From Halioxenophilus aromaticivorans (GTDB taxonomy: Bacteria > Pseudomonadota > Gammaproteobacteria > Pseudomonadales > Cellvibrionaceae): a stretch of 64,000 nt of DNA. The notes beneath the pieces are model-generated. The model searched no databases. It worked only from the letters and a program-made list of their open reading frames with translations, and was not told the origin of the DNA. This document shows, piece by piece, positions 42,285 through 51,169 of the stretch (positions are counted from its first letter, which is position 1; the number at the start of each line of letters is the position of its first letter). Both the position numbers and the translations under genes were made by a program. The stretch is from the NCBI RefSeq assembly GCF_042850945.1, contig NZ_AP031496.1, forward strand, positions 5,828,001-5,892,000, read 5' to 3'.

Positions 42285-43010
42285 TTATCGCGCCACAAAA
42301 AACCCGGTAAGCTGATAACCCACCATCATCACACCACAGGCCATTAATAGGGTATTGGTAACCGTGGCAAAGCGCTTATAAGACGGTGAGCTACGCCAAG
42401 CCGCCAAGAGCAACACAACCACCGCCAAGGCCATAAACTGGCCGATCTCAACCCCCACATTAAAGGCAATGATGTTGGCCAACAGCCCCTTCTGGGGGAT
42501 GGCAAATTCTTGCAGCTTGGTGGCCAGCCCAAAACCGTGAAATAAACCAAACACCAAAACCATTGCCCGGGTATCCGGCGCAAACCCCAATACCCGTTTA
42601 AAGCCGCCCAGGTTATCAAAGCCTTTGTAAAAAACCGACAACCCGATAATGGCATCAATAAGAAAAGCGTTTATTTGAATATTGGCCAACACACCCGTCA
42701 ACAGCGTGATACTGTGACCAAGCGTAAATAAACTGACATACACTAGTACGTCTTTACTGCGATACAGAAAAAAAACGACACCGATTAAAAACAAAATATG
42801 ATCGTAACCGGTAATCATATGCTTAGCGCCAATATACAGAAATGGTACAAACTGTATGCCAGTGTTCAGTTCTAAAAAAGCTCGGGTATTGTCATCGACA
42901 CCATGGGCCAACACAGCGGGATTAACCAAAAGAGCCAAGAGCAATAAACCGAAAATACCCGTAGTTTTAATCACTGGATTATTGAATAAAGAAAGACTGA
43001 CAAAATACAT
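42285..43010 (-). CDS. HupE/UreJ family membrane protein
   Basis: A 241-residue inner-membrane protein of the HupE/UreJ family; some members transport nickel or cobalt. An N-terminal signal-like helix ends at VLAHG. The family histidines are visible in MITGYDHILFLIGV, SLFTLGHSITLL and VFGLFHGFGLATKL, and a further conserved segment is FNVGVEIGQFMAL. About seven hydrophobic segments follow the leader. The ATG start is preferred over the GTG three codons earlier; neither has a strong ribosome site. No hydrogenase or urease gene is nearby, so the metal role is unproven. Confidence 0.85.
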   Translation of the reverse strand: MYFVSLSLFNNPVIKTTGIFGLLLLALLVNPAVLAHGVDDNTRAFLELNTGIQFVPFLYIGAKHMITGYDHILFLIGVVFFLYRSKDVLVYVSLFTLGHSITLLTGVLANIQINAFLIDAIIGLSVFYKGFDNLGGFKRVLGFAPDTRAMVLVFGLFHGFGLATKLQEFAIPQKGLLANIIAFNVGVEIGQFMALAVVVLLLAAWRSSPSYKRFATVTNTLLMACGVMMVGYQLTGFFVAR

Positions 43011-43317
43011 TGGGCACACACCGGTAGGGCAGCGGTTAAAATCACCACGATTCTATCATTTGCCCGATTGATTAAGAAACAAACTTAAATTGCAATTTAA
43101 TCACTTAGTATTAACACTCACAGCGGTAGGGCTAGCACAAACCGCCATTGTGCTTATGCAGACGTACCGGGTAATGAGCGTAGGCTATGCATCATCAAAG
43201 ATGTGATCTAGGCCACGATGATATTTGAATAATTGTACTAACCTCTCAAGCATCAAAGGAAGGGCGCAATACCATCCTATAAAAATGCACGAATTGCCGC
43301 CATCACAAGGAGTGATC

Positions 43318-44421
43318 ATGCCTGAACAACTGTACACCATCGCACCCAAAGATTGCCTTTGGAATCTCTGCCAACGTTTTTACCACAAAGCCACGCTTTG
43401 GCCGTTGTTATTTGCCTACAACAACCGCCCTGATGCCGTTCGGCGCACTGGCACCGTTATCTTAGACCCGGATTTAATACTGGTTGGGCAAAAGTTGATC
43501 ATTCCCGATGTTTCTGCTCTTAAAGGCAACGCCGAGCAGATCAAACGCAAGATCGGCCAACAAAGGGAAGACTTTCAACGCAAAGGCCCTGCGCAGCAAA
43601 CCCAAATACGCCGCTTGCGCCAATCTCAACCCCCAAGTGGTCGCGGTAGCGAGCCCATGGGGCGCAGCCCGGCAAAACCCCTGGCCAAACCCGCCTTTGT
43701 GGTAGATTTAGGCGAAAGCACCATCCCGCCGGTTAAAGGAACTGGTTTTACGGTCAACTTAAAGCTCAGCGGCCAGCTTTTGGTGCAAAGCACACAGTCA
43801 GTCGTGGGCGGTTTAAGTGTCGAGAACTTAAATCGCGTTAAGTTTAGAGCCAAAAACGAAGCCGAAACCGTCGCCGGTAAACTGCTCCAAGACATCAAAA
43901 TCAACTTTGATCCCAAAAATAAAAAACTGAATCTCAGTTGTGGTTTAACTACCCAAACCAATATGCCTAACGCGCCAGAGGTTAGCCTAGTGGCCGGTGT
44001 TAATGCCGCGGGGTTGCCCACCTTAACCGGCAGTGTGACCTATAAAATGGTAAAAGGGACCTATCAACAAATGTTATTGGCCAGTGAAGAAGTGACTTTT
44101 TCATTGGAAATAATAGGTGAACAAAAAGATCCAGGTAGAGAAATGGATTGGGCAACTGCGCTCGGCATCGCTGGGGTGGTAGTTTTGGCAGCAGGGGCGG
44201 TGGTCATAGTCGTTGGCACCCTTGCAGAAGATGTGGTCACACTCGGAGCGGGTATTGCCGACGACCCAGCCTCTTTTGCCATCGCAGGCGGAATGTTGGC
44301 CGCTTCTGGTAAATTATTAGCCACCCACTTACCCAAATTATCACCTCGCATGGCCACCGCACTTGGGTTAACCGTGGCTGCCCCAATGACAACCGCAGAT
44401 AAAACGATAACTGAGGAATAG
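43318..44421 (+). CDS. LysM-domain protein with membrane tail (putative effector)
   Basis: A 367-residue protein not recognised as a known family. Residues about 1-62 are LysM-like (QLYTIAPKDCLWNLCQRFYH and LVGQKLIIPD), a peptidoglycan-binding module. Residues about 75-125 are a basic, Gln/Pro-rich linker. Residues about 130-270 look beta-rich (FTVNLKLSGQLLVQS, LNLSCGLTTQTNMPN, LTGSVTYKMVKGTY). Residues about 280-335 are a glycine/alanine-rich hydrophobic region that could form a hairpin of two helices (ALGIAGVVVLAAGAVVIVVG and FAIAGGMLAASGKLLA). The ATG follows AAGGAG by about 7 nt. There is no signal peptide. The partner gene starts 3 nt after its stop. The C-terminal ~190 residues recur downstream without the LysM head. 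A cell-wall-associated pore-forming effector is one reading (inference only). Confidence 0.8.
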   Translation: MPEQLYTIAPKDCLWNLCQRFYHKATLWPLLFAYNNRPDAVRRTGTVILDPDLILVGQKLIIPDVSALKGNAEQIKRKIGQQREDFQRKGPAQQTQIRRLRQSQPPSGRGSEPMGRSPAKPLAKPAFVVDLGESTIPPVKGTGFTVNLKLSGQLLVQSTQSVVGGLSVENLNRVKFRAKNEAETVAGKLLQDIKINFDPKNKKLNLSCGLTTQTNMPNAPEVSLVAGVNAAGLPTLTGSVTYKMVKGTYQQMLLASEEVTFSLEIIGEQKDPGREMDWATALGIAGVVVLAAGAVVIVVGTLAEDVVTLGAGIADDPASFAIAGGMLAASGKLLATHLPKLSPRMATALGLTVAAPMTTADKTITEE

Positions 44422-45307
44422 ACATTGCCCGCTGGTTTATCTCGCAAAATAAAAATAGTCAAAAAAGTCGCAGCCTTAGCGGTTGCGGCGCTTATGCTCG
44501 AGGGAGCAGGCTATTTTTATGGCTTCCGAGCATACGATATTTATTACCACTATACGCAATACCCAGCAGAAAAATCACGCATCGAACAGCAATACGGCAT
44601 TCAGATAAACGGCACCATTGAGTCTGAGAACTTTCCCCCTAACGAAATAGTCGACGGGGAAATCGATAAATACACCGTCATTACGTCTGTCAAAAATAAA
44701 TTCGACTTTTCTCAGTCTATCAGCGTGATAGCTGACTCGTTTTCACTGTATCCCGCGACAATTTTAAACAACAATCTCAACAACGCCTATATCGTTGACG
44801 ATTTGACGTTGGGCGGCGCTAACGTATGGGGGACTTACAGTATAGAGAAAAGGAGCCTGTATATTTTGAATTTGTTTCAATATCACTATCCGCAGGGGGA
44901 AATAAAACGCAACCTCGAAAAAATGCTACATCATGAAATCAGCTCTGTGCTAATGAAAAACCATCAATTTGATACCGCACTTTGGCGATCGGCCATAGGG
45001 GAAGGGTTTCAATACGAAATCGATAAAGACCCTTGGTACCAATGGATGTTAATTCGTGATTATATTGAGCCCGAAGAGTTGAGCAGTGAAAAAGAACTAC
45101 TTCAGCGAGGTTTACTGCGACAGTACGCCGAAACCGGTGTGGAGAATGATTTTAATACTTACGCCGAAGTTATCTTTGGTGAACCCAAACGTATGCGCAA
45201 ACTGATTAGTGATTACCCAATTATTGCCAGAAAGTATCAGGTGTTTAAAGAATTCTACCTAAGTATTGACCCTGGTTTTGCGCCTGTTTTTGCGAAAATA
45301 GACGGTG
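43838..45307 (+). repeat. Direct repeat unit A (about 1.47 kb)
   Basis: The 3' half of the LysM gene and nearly all of its partner gene match 45400-46869 with a constant offset of 1,562 nt and no net indel. Most substitutions are in the first ~100 nt and in the distal third of the partner gene. A 92-nt unique spacer separates the two units. Confidence 0.93.
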
Positions 45308-45339
45308 GTCACAGTCTAATAGCATCGTCAATGCCGTAG
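44425..45339 (+). CDS. Membrane-anchored HHE-motif protein, copy A
   Basis: A 304-residue protein with an N-terminal positive patch and one membrane anchor (KIVKKVAALAVAALMLEG, about residues 8-27), placing the rest outside the cytoplasm. A mixed alpha/beta domain follows. MLHHEISSVLMKNH (His169-His170-Glu171) and a later ENDFN (Glu240) are spaced like ligands of a gluzincin-type metallopeptidase, but the standard HExxH is not present. The start is TTG, 3 nt after the LysM gene stop, with GAGGAAT overlapping that stop: tight translational coupling. It may be an immunity or processing partner of the LysM protein. Lower GC than the host genes. Family not recognised. Confidence 0.78.
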   Translation: MPAGLSRKIKIVKKVAALAVAALMLEGAGYFYGFRAYDIYYHYTQYPAEKSRIEQQYGIQINGTIESENFPPNEIVDGEIDKYTVITSVKNKFDFSQSISVIADSFSLYPATILNNNLNNAYIVDDLTLGGANVWGTYSIEKRSLYILNLFQYHYPQGEIKRNLEKMLHHEISSVLMKNHQFDTALWRSAIGEGFQYEIDKDPWYQWMLIRDYIEPEELSSEKELLQRGLLRQYAETGVENDFNTYAEVIFGEPKRMRKLISDYPIIARKYQVFKEFYLSIDPGFAPVFAKIDGGHSLIASSMP

Positions 45340-45399
45340 TTGCAGTTGCCCATTGCCGTGCATTAATCGCGGCGCTAAGCGCAGAAAGAATCAGGCACA

Positions 45400-45983
45400 T
45401 TAAGTTTAGAGCCAAAAACGAAGCCGAAACCATGGCCGGTATACTGGTCCAAAATATCAAAATCAACTTTGATTCAAAAAATAAAAAGCTGAACCTCAGT
45501 TGTGGTTTAACTACCCAAACCAATATGCCTAACGCACCAGAGGTTAGCCTAGTGGCCGGTGTTAATGCCGCAGGGTTGCCCACCTTAACCGGCAGTGTGA
45601 CCTATAAAATGGTAAAAGGGACGTATCAACAAATGTTATTGGCCAGTGAAGAAGTGACTTTTTCGCTAGAGCTGATATTTGAACAAAAACATGCAGGTAG
45701 AGAAATGGATTGGGCAACTGCGCTCGGCATCGCTGGGGTGGTAGTTTTGGCAGCAGGGGCAGTGGTCATAGTCGTTGGCACCCTTGCAGAAGATGTGGTT
45801 ACACTCGGAGCGGGTATTGCCGACGACCCGGCCTCTTTTGCCATCGCAGGCGGAATGTTGGCCGCTTCTGGTAGATTATTAGCCACCCACTTACCCAAGT
45901 TATCACCTCGCATGGCCACCGCACTTGGGTTAACCGTGGCTGCCCCAATGACAACCGCAGATAAACCGATAACTGAGGAATAG
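45400..45983 (+). pseudogene. Headless copy of the LysM protein C-terminal module
   Basis: This encodes a second copy of residues about 175-367 of the LysM protein (KFRAKNEAETMAG onward, including the hydrophobic tail) without the LysM head. The first in-frame ATG is at 45432 and has no ribosome site. Upstream of the repeat boundary the same frame reads ALIAALSAERIRHI, which is weakly similar to the corresponding SVVGGLSVENLNRV of the full-length protein. The unit therefore seems derived from a diverged homologue rather than a simple copy of gene A. It is intact to its stop. It could be an orphan module that recombines with the full-length gene, or simply a dead fragment. Confidence 0.72.
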
Positions 45984-46869
45984 ACGTTGCCCGCTGGTTT
46001 ATCTCGCAAAATAAAAATAGTCAAAAAAGTCGCAGCCTTAGCGGTTGCGGCGCTTATGCTCGAGGGAGCAGGTTATTTTTACGGCTTCCGAGGGTATGAT
46101 GTTTACTATCACTATACGCAATACCCAGCAGAAAAATCACGCATCGAACAGCAATACGGCATTCAGATAAACGGCACCATTGAGTCTGAGAACTTTCCCC
46201 CTAACGAAATAGTCGACGGGGAAATCGATAAATACACCGTCATTACGTCTGTCAAAAATAAATTCGACTTTTCTCAGTCTATCAGCGTGATAGCTGACTC
46301 GTTTTCACTGTATCCCGCGACAATTTTAAACAACAATCTCAACTACGCCTATATCGTTGACGATTTGACGTTGGGCGGCGCTAAAGTATGGGGGACTTAC
46401 AGTATAGAGAAAAGGAGCCTGTATATTTTGAATTTGTTTCAATATCACTATCCGCAGGGGGAAATAAAACGCAACCTCGAGAAAATGCTACATCATGAAA
46501 TCAGCTCTGTGCTTATGAAAAACCATCAATTTGATACCGTACTTTGGCGATCGGCCATAGGGGAAGGGTTTCAATACGAAAACGATAACGACCCTTGGTA
46601 CCAATGGATGTTTATTGGTGGCTATATTGAGCCCGAAGAGTTTAGCAGTGAAAAGGAACTACTTCAGCGAGGTTTACTGCGACAGTACGCCGAAACCGGT
46701 GTGGAGAATGATTTTAATATTTATGCAAGCGTTATCTTTGCTGAACCCAAACGTATGCGCAAACTGATTAGAGATTATCCAATTATTGCCAGAAAGTATC
46801 AGGTGTTTAAAGAATTCTACGTAAGTATTGACCCTGGTTTTGCGCCTGTTTTTGAGAGAATAGACAGTA
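45400..46869 (+). repeat. Direct repeat unit B (about 1.47 kb)
   Basis: Second copy of unit A, same orientation, in direct tandem. Both partner genes are open; the upstream gene in this unit lacks its 5' half. Confidence 0.93.
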
Positions 46870-46928
46870 AACGCAACCATTTGGCATCGCGCACCTCGCC
46901 TACAGAGAAGACTATTTCAAGTTACTAG
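45987..46928 (+). CDS. Membrane-anchored HHE-motif protein, copy B
   Basis: A 313-residue paralogue of the protein at 44425. The first ~180 residues are almost identical, including the membrane anchor and His169-His170-Glu171. The distal part has clustered replacements (YENDNDPWYQWMFIGGY for YEIDKDPWYQWMLIRDY) and the C-terminal tail is different and longer. TTG start with GAGGAAT, 3 nt after the headless module stop, exactly as in copy A. Both copies keep ENDFN. Retention of an open frame with localized divergence suggests selection for variants rather than decay. Confidence 0.76.
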   Translation: MPAGLSRKIKIVKKVAALAVAALMLEGAGYFYGFRGYDVYYHYTQYPAEKSRIEQQYGIQINGTIESENFPPNEIVDGEIDKYTVITSVKNKFDFSQSISVIADSFSLYPATILNNNLNYAYIVDDLTLGGAKVWGTYSIEKRSLYILNLFQYHYPQGEIKRNLEKMLHHEISSVLMKNHQFDTVLWRSAIGEGFQYENDNDPWYQWMFIGGYIEPEEFSSEKELLQRGLLRQYAETGVENDFNIYASVIFAEPKRMRKLIRDYPIIARKYQVFKEFYVSIDPGFAPVFERIDSKRNHLASRTSPTEKTISSY

Positions 46929-46959
46929 TTAGATACTCAATAAGCACCTGTGGGATCAT

Positions 46960-47095
46960 AATAAAGTTGGTAACAAAACACGCCGAGAACCTAAATTCTA
47001 TAGCAACTAATCTATAGTGGAAATAAATAAAGTCAGTAACTTTTGTGGAAGTTTGCAGAAAACCGACCAATTTTCAAACTAATAAAGTTGGTAAC
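46960..47095 (+). repeat. Three interspersed AATAAAGTTGGTAAC boxes
   Basis: The 15-mer AATAAAGTTGGTAAC occurs at 46960 and 47081, and a variant AATAAAGTCAGTAAC at 47026, in the same orientation and spaced 66 and 55 nt. The stretch is AT-rich and lies between the duplicated module and the IS cluster. It may be regulatory iterons or remnants of mobile-element ends. Confidence 0.6.
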
Positions 47096-47154
47096 TTAGA
47101 TTCGGCTGACCTGCCCCCAGTCTTTAATCCAACTGCTCCCTAGTAATGTCCGGT

Positions 47155-47254
47155 ACTGACCCTGACCCCGTATTAGGTCCATCCAGAGTTGGAAAAATCC
47201 GGCTCCTGACCCTGACCCCGTATTAGGTCCATCCAGAGTTGGAAAAATCCGGCT
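47155..47254. repeat. Two tandem 50-bp repeats at an IS terminus
   Basis: The block beginning CTGACCCTGACCCCG and ending ATCCGGCTC is present twice in direct tandem, period exactly 50 bp. Both copies contain the C-terminal codons and stop of the IS3-type transposase (SNSGWT) and the likely outer IS end. The end of the insertion sequence has therefore been duplicated. Confidence 0.85.
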
Positions 47255-48110
47255 CCAATTGCTTCTGTTTTATTCGTGAAACCGCATGCTTCCTGGCGTA
47301 GTCAGAGGGCGTGGACCACTCCAATGCGGAATGGGGACGAACTTGGTTATAGAACGTCCGCCACGCCTCGATTTTCTCTCTGGCGTCTGCCAGTGACAAG
47401 AACCAGTTTTCATTCAGGCACTCCTGCCGGAGTCGTCCATTGAAAGATTCTACCGTTGCGTTGTCGGTAGGTTTTCCGGGCCGCGAGAAGTCGATTTCGA
47501 TGTTGCGCTCATACGCCCAGCGATCCATGACCTTGCCGGCAAACTCCGAACCGTTGTCGGTCTTGAGAACGTCCGGGTTACCTCGTAAGCGTGCAATCGC
47601 CGTCAGGGCTTCCTGAACATCGTGGCCCTTCAGGCTCTGACCAACGACGATGCCGAGGCACTCCCTAGTGAACAGGTCAATGATCGTCAGCAAGCGCAGT
47701 CGCCGACCATCAAACAGCGCGTCTGAGACAAAGTCCATGCCCCAGATGTGATTGGGGTGGTGGGCTTGTTGAAGTGGCTGACGGTTCTTGGCCGCCTTGT
47801 TTCGTCTAGGACGCTTTAGGCGAAGTGACAATCCCTGCTCTCGGTACAGTCGGTAGACCCGCTTGTGATTATCACGCCAGCCCTCCCGTTGCAGCTGGAC
47901 ATGCACGCGCCGATAACCGTAGTGAAGCCTTGTAAGGGTGATCTCACGGATCCTCCTCGCCAAGGCCGACGAGTCCCTCGCTACCGATTGGTATCGACAA
48001 GACGCCCGGGAAAACTGCAAGACCGCACACGCCTGGCGTTCGCTGACCCCATATCGCTTTTGCAGGTCGGCCACCAGTTGGCGTTTACGAGGCGGTCTCA
48101 GAGCTAATGG
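47223..48110 (-). pseudogene. Truncated IS3-family transposase OrfB
   Basis: An IS3-type DDE transposase, recognisable from about RPPRKRQLVADLQKRYGVSE to the end. DDE residues lie in HIWGMDFVSDAL, VLKTDNGSEFAGKV and ATVESFNGRLRQEC. The frame continues further upstream to 48308 only because it reads antisense through the adjacent IS110 element. orfA and the left IS end are missing, lost at a junction near 48.1 kb. It is therefore a fragment and not expected to be mobile alone. Confidence 0.85.
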
Positions 48111-48887
48111 AATGGTCCGCTCCCACCTTCCATAATTTTGGGAGGCACGCCAACGGAGGAAAGCAGCCATGTCAAACAACAAAAGCGTTGTCACTTTCGG
48201 AATCGATCTGGCCAAATCAATGTTCCACGTCTGTGGTCTGGATGCTGACGGAAAACGAGTCGTCAGCAAGAAGCTCAGACGAACACAAATTGTGACGTTC
48301 TTTGCCAATCAGCCGCCCTGCGTCGTGGCGATGGAGGCTTGTGCAGGCGCTCACTGGCTGGGGCGTAAATTAACTGGTCTGGGCTTCCAGGTTCGAATTC
48401 TACCAGCGCAATACGTGAAGCCCTTCGTCCAGAATCAGAAAAATGACGCCAATGACGCGCTGGCGATTGCTGAAGCCAGTCAGCGCCCGTCGGTGAGACC
48501 GGTACCGATCAAGACCCAATCTCAGCTGCACCTTCAAGCTCTTCATCGAGTGCGTGACCGTTTGGTGAATCAGCGAACCCGCTTGATCAATCAAATGCGT
48601 GGGTTCTTGTTGGAGGAAGGCGTTATTCTGCGCACCGGTGTTGGCAACTTCAAAAGCCAACTTCCAACAGTGTTAAGCGATCCGGCCGAGGAAATCTCGC
48701 CGGCAATGACCGCTTTGATCAATGAACTTTGGGATGAGCTGCTTGGCCTTGAGAAGCGCCTGAAATCGATCAATTACCAAATCGAAGCGTGGGCCTCCCA
48801 AGACCAGGCAGCCCGCAGACTTCAATCTATACCCGGCATCGGCGCGCTGTCTGCGACGGCTATCATCGCGGCAATTGGCAACGCTAA
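48111..48887 (+). pseudogene. IS110-family transposase, 3'-truncated
   Basis: The gene starts at the ATG at 48169 (ribosome site GGAGG) and encodes the DEDD/RuvC-like N-terminal domain of an IS110 transposase: VVTFGIDLAKSMFHVCGLDA, VVAMEACAGAHWLGR and QNQKNDANDALAIAEAS. The C-terminal helix-hairpin-helix part begins RRLQSIPGIGALSATAIIAA but ends after IGNAK, where an IS5-type end starts at 48888. About 100 C-terminal residues, including the conserved serine segment, are absent. The remaining codons to 48969 are read through the IS5 end. Non-functional relic. Confidence 0.9.
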
Positions 48888-50052
48888 GGAGGGTCTGATT
48901 AACGCCCATTTTCCGTTGAGTCGCTTTTCAGATCCTAAAAAAAGCCATTCAAACGCAATTTGGGCATGATCACCCCCCCACTTGTTCGTTTTTTGCCCAC
49001 TTCCCGCCGTTTTGGCGGAAAACAGGCGCACTGACCCTACGCCAGCAGATATTTTTCACCAATCAGCAGGTTGCTGAACGCGGCCAGCAAGTGCAGCCGG
49101 TTGTTGTTCTTGGCCAGGCCGCGATAGCGGACCTTGCCATAACCGAATACCTGCTTGATGTAGCGGAATGGATGCTCCACTTTGGCACGTACACTGGCTT
49201 TGATTTTTTCGGCTTTCAGCTTGTCGGCATCCAGTTTCTTCCGAGCCCCAGGTCGTTTGGCAATGAACCAAGAGACGTCTTTGCGATCCTTATGCTCATC
49301 CCGCTTTTGGATCCCAAGATAACCGGCATCGCCGAACACTCGTTGCTCGTACCCGTGCAGCAGGTTTCCCGCGGGCACGATGTCATGAACGTTGGCCGAC
49401 GTGGTGTCGATGCTATGGATCAACCCGAGAGTGTCATCAACGCCGATGTGCATCTTCATGCCGAAGTGCCACTGATTCCCTTTCTTGGTCTGATGCATTT
49501 CCGGATCTCTTTCGCCCTTATCGTTTTTAGTGGAGCTGGGCGCAGAAATAATCGTAGCGTCGACAATGCTGCCTTCGCGCAGCATCAGGCCGTTTTTCTC
49601 AAGGTGCTTGTTCACTTCTTTGAACAACACTTTGCCAAGGCCGTGGCGCTCCAGGAAATGGCGGAACTTGAGAATCGTGGTTTCGTCTGGCAAACGGTCC
49701 AGCTTCAGCCCGGCGAACTGGCGCATGGATTCGATCTCGTACAAAGCATCTTCCATGGCGGGATCACTGAGGTTATAGAACAACTGCATGCAGTGAACGC
49801 GCAGCATGGCAGACAGCGGATAGGGAGGCCGGCCGTTCTGGCCCTTGGGGTAGTAACGGGCTACCTTCTTCTCCAATTGCTTCCAGGGAATCAGTTTCTC
49901 CATTCGTTCCAGAAAGATCTCGCGGCGGGTCTTGCGCTTCTTGCTCTGGTACTCGGCTTCGGAGAAGGTGATCTGATCCATGGCAGCACTGAATCCTATG
50001 CGGTTGACGATGGCCGTATTATCGCTGAATTTGAGACTTATTCAGAGTCTCC
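48888..50052 (-). mobile_element. IS5-family insertion sequence with unmatched flanks
   Basis: About 1,165 bp bounded by GGAGGGTCTGATTAA (left) and the complement of the right end, GGAGACTCTGAATAA (12 of 15 matching). It carries one complete transposase gene. The left flank CTAA (inside an IS110 gene) and right flank CTAG (inside an RND gene) fit the YTAR target preference of many IS5 relatives but are not identical and belong to unrelated genes. The element therefore marks a recombination or deletion junction, not a simple insertion. Confidence 0.85.
49037..49981 (-). CDS. IS5-family transposase
   Basis: A 314-residue DDE transposase of the IS5 subgroup. N-terminal DUF772-like part: YYPKGQNGRPPYPLSAMLRV. 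Catalytic residues are Asp in GSIVDATIISAPSS, Asp in VFGDAGYLGIQKR and Glu in RAKVEHPFRYIKQVFGY. Length and motifs are complete, so the element may still be active. A frameshifted relic of its C-terminus lies at 61925-62048. Confidence 0.95.
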   Translation of the reverse strand: MDQITFSEAEYQSKKRKTRREIFLERMEKLIPWKQLEKKVARYYPKGQNGRPPYPLSAMLRVHCMQLFYNLSDPAMEDALYEIESMRQFAGLKLDRLPDETTILKFRHFLERHGLGKVLFKEVNKHLEKNGLMLREGSIVDATIISAPSSTKNDKGERDPEMHQTKKGNQWHFGMKMHIGVDDTLGLIHSIDTTSANVHDIVPAGNLLHGYEQRVFGDAGYLGIQKRDEHKDRKDVSWFIAKRPGARKKLDADKLKAEKIKASVRAKVEHPFRYIKQVFGYGKVRYRGLAKNNNRLHLLAAFSNLLIGEKYLLA

Positions 50053-51169
50053 CTAGGGTAACGGGAATCGCAATGCCCACCACCAAACCCGCACGCAGGC
50101 CGATCGCGAGTATGCTGACCCCCATCACAACGGCCAGCGCAACCACAAACTTGACTTGAAAAAGATCAACCGCCTGAGTGATGGCTTCAGCCTGATCGGT
50201 CAGGGTCTGTATTGACATTCCCAGGGGGAGTCTGCCCTGTTCAGCTCTGACAAACTCGCGCAGCCGCTCACCAAACTCCAGGCCATTTTCGCCCGCACGC
50301 ATGACGACACCCAGGAGGATCGCATCCTCACCGTTGGAGCGGACGATGTAGCTCAAAGGATCTTCATAACCCAAACGCACCTCGGCCAGATCAGACACGG
50401 TGATAAGCTGGTCTCCGATACGCAGAGGCACTGAGGTGAGGCGCTCAATGTCAGACAGGTCAATGTTGCTGCGGACATAAACCCGCGGGCCGGCAAGATC
50501 AACAAAGCCAAGAGGCTGAAGACGATTGTTGGCCTCTATCGCCTGAAACGCTGCTGCTGCCGACAAACCGAGGTTGTTGAGCCGGTCCTGATCAAATTCG
50601 AGATACACCTGCTCAGGACGCTCCGCCAGGAGCTGTGCTTTTTGCAAGCCGGGCAGCCGTTGCAAGCGATTTCGTATCGATTCTGCCTCGCGGGTCAGTT
50701 CACGCATTGGCATTCCGGGTGCCGTCAGCGCCAGCAGGGAGAAATACACATCCGAGAAATTATCGTTAACGATAGGGCCGATCACACCCCGGGGCAGGTT
50801 GGGTCTCTCATCGGACATGCGTTTGCGGACTTGATAGAAGAGGTCCGGCACTTTTTCACTCGGCGTAGAATCCTGGAATCGGATAAGCATGGCGGCCTGG
50901 CCGGGCCGAATGGTTGTTTCAATGGTATCGGTATACGCCACCTCCTGGATTCGCTTTTCAAGACGATCTACGACCTGATTCTGCAGCACCTCGGGGGTTG
51001 CTCCTGGCCAGATTACAGAGACCACCATCGCCCGGACGGTGAACGCAGGGTCCTCCGCCCGACCAAGGGACGAGAACGCGTAGAATCCGGCAATAACGGA
51101 CAGCAAAAGAAAAAAGAGAGTGACCGAACGCTCGCGCACTGCCAGCGCGGAAAGATTCGGTAAGCTCAT
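50053..51169 (-). pseudogene. RND efflux permease, truncated by IS5
   Basis: The N-terminal ~370 residues of an AcrB/MdtB-like RND permease (family about 1,030). RSVTLFFLLLSVIAGFYAFS is the first membrane helix; PAFTVRAMVVSVIWPGATPE and NDNFSDVYFSLLAL belong to the pore domain; the sequence is cut within the TM2-TM4 region (VALAVVMGVSILAIGL) where IS5 begins. The start overlaps the adaptor gene stop by 4 nt. Without the C-terminal two thirds no functional pump can be made from this locus. Confidence 0.92.

Noticed and set aside
42277..42290. ATAATGATTATC near the HupE/UreJ stop codon
   Set aside because: It matches only one half of the Fur consensus and overlaps a stop codon inside a likely operon.
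48111..48308. N-terminal extension of the IS3 transposase frame
   Set aside because: The extension is antisense to the IS110 transposase gene and has no transposase similarity; it is an artefact of the IS junction.
49091..50056. Long plus-strand open frame opposite the IS5 transposase
   Set aside because: Exact antisense shadow of a well-supported transposase; no ribosome site or family motifs.
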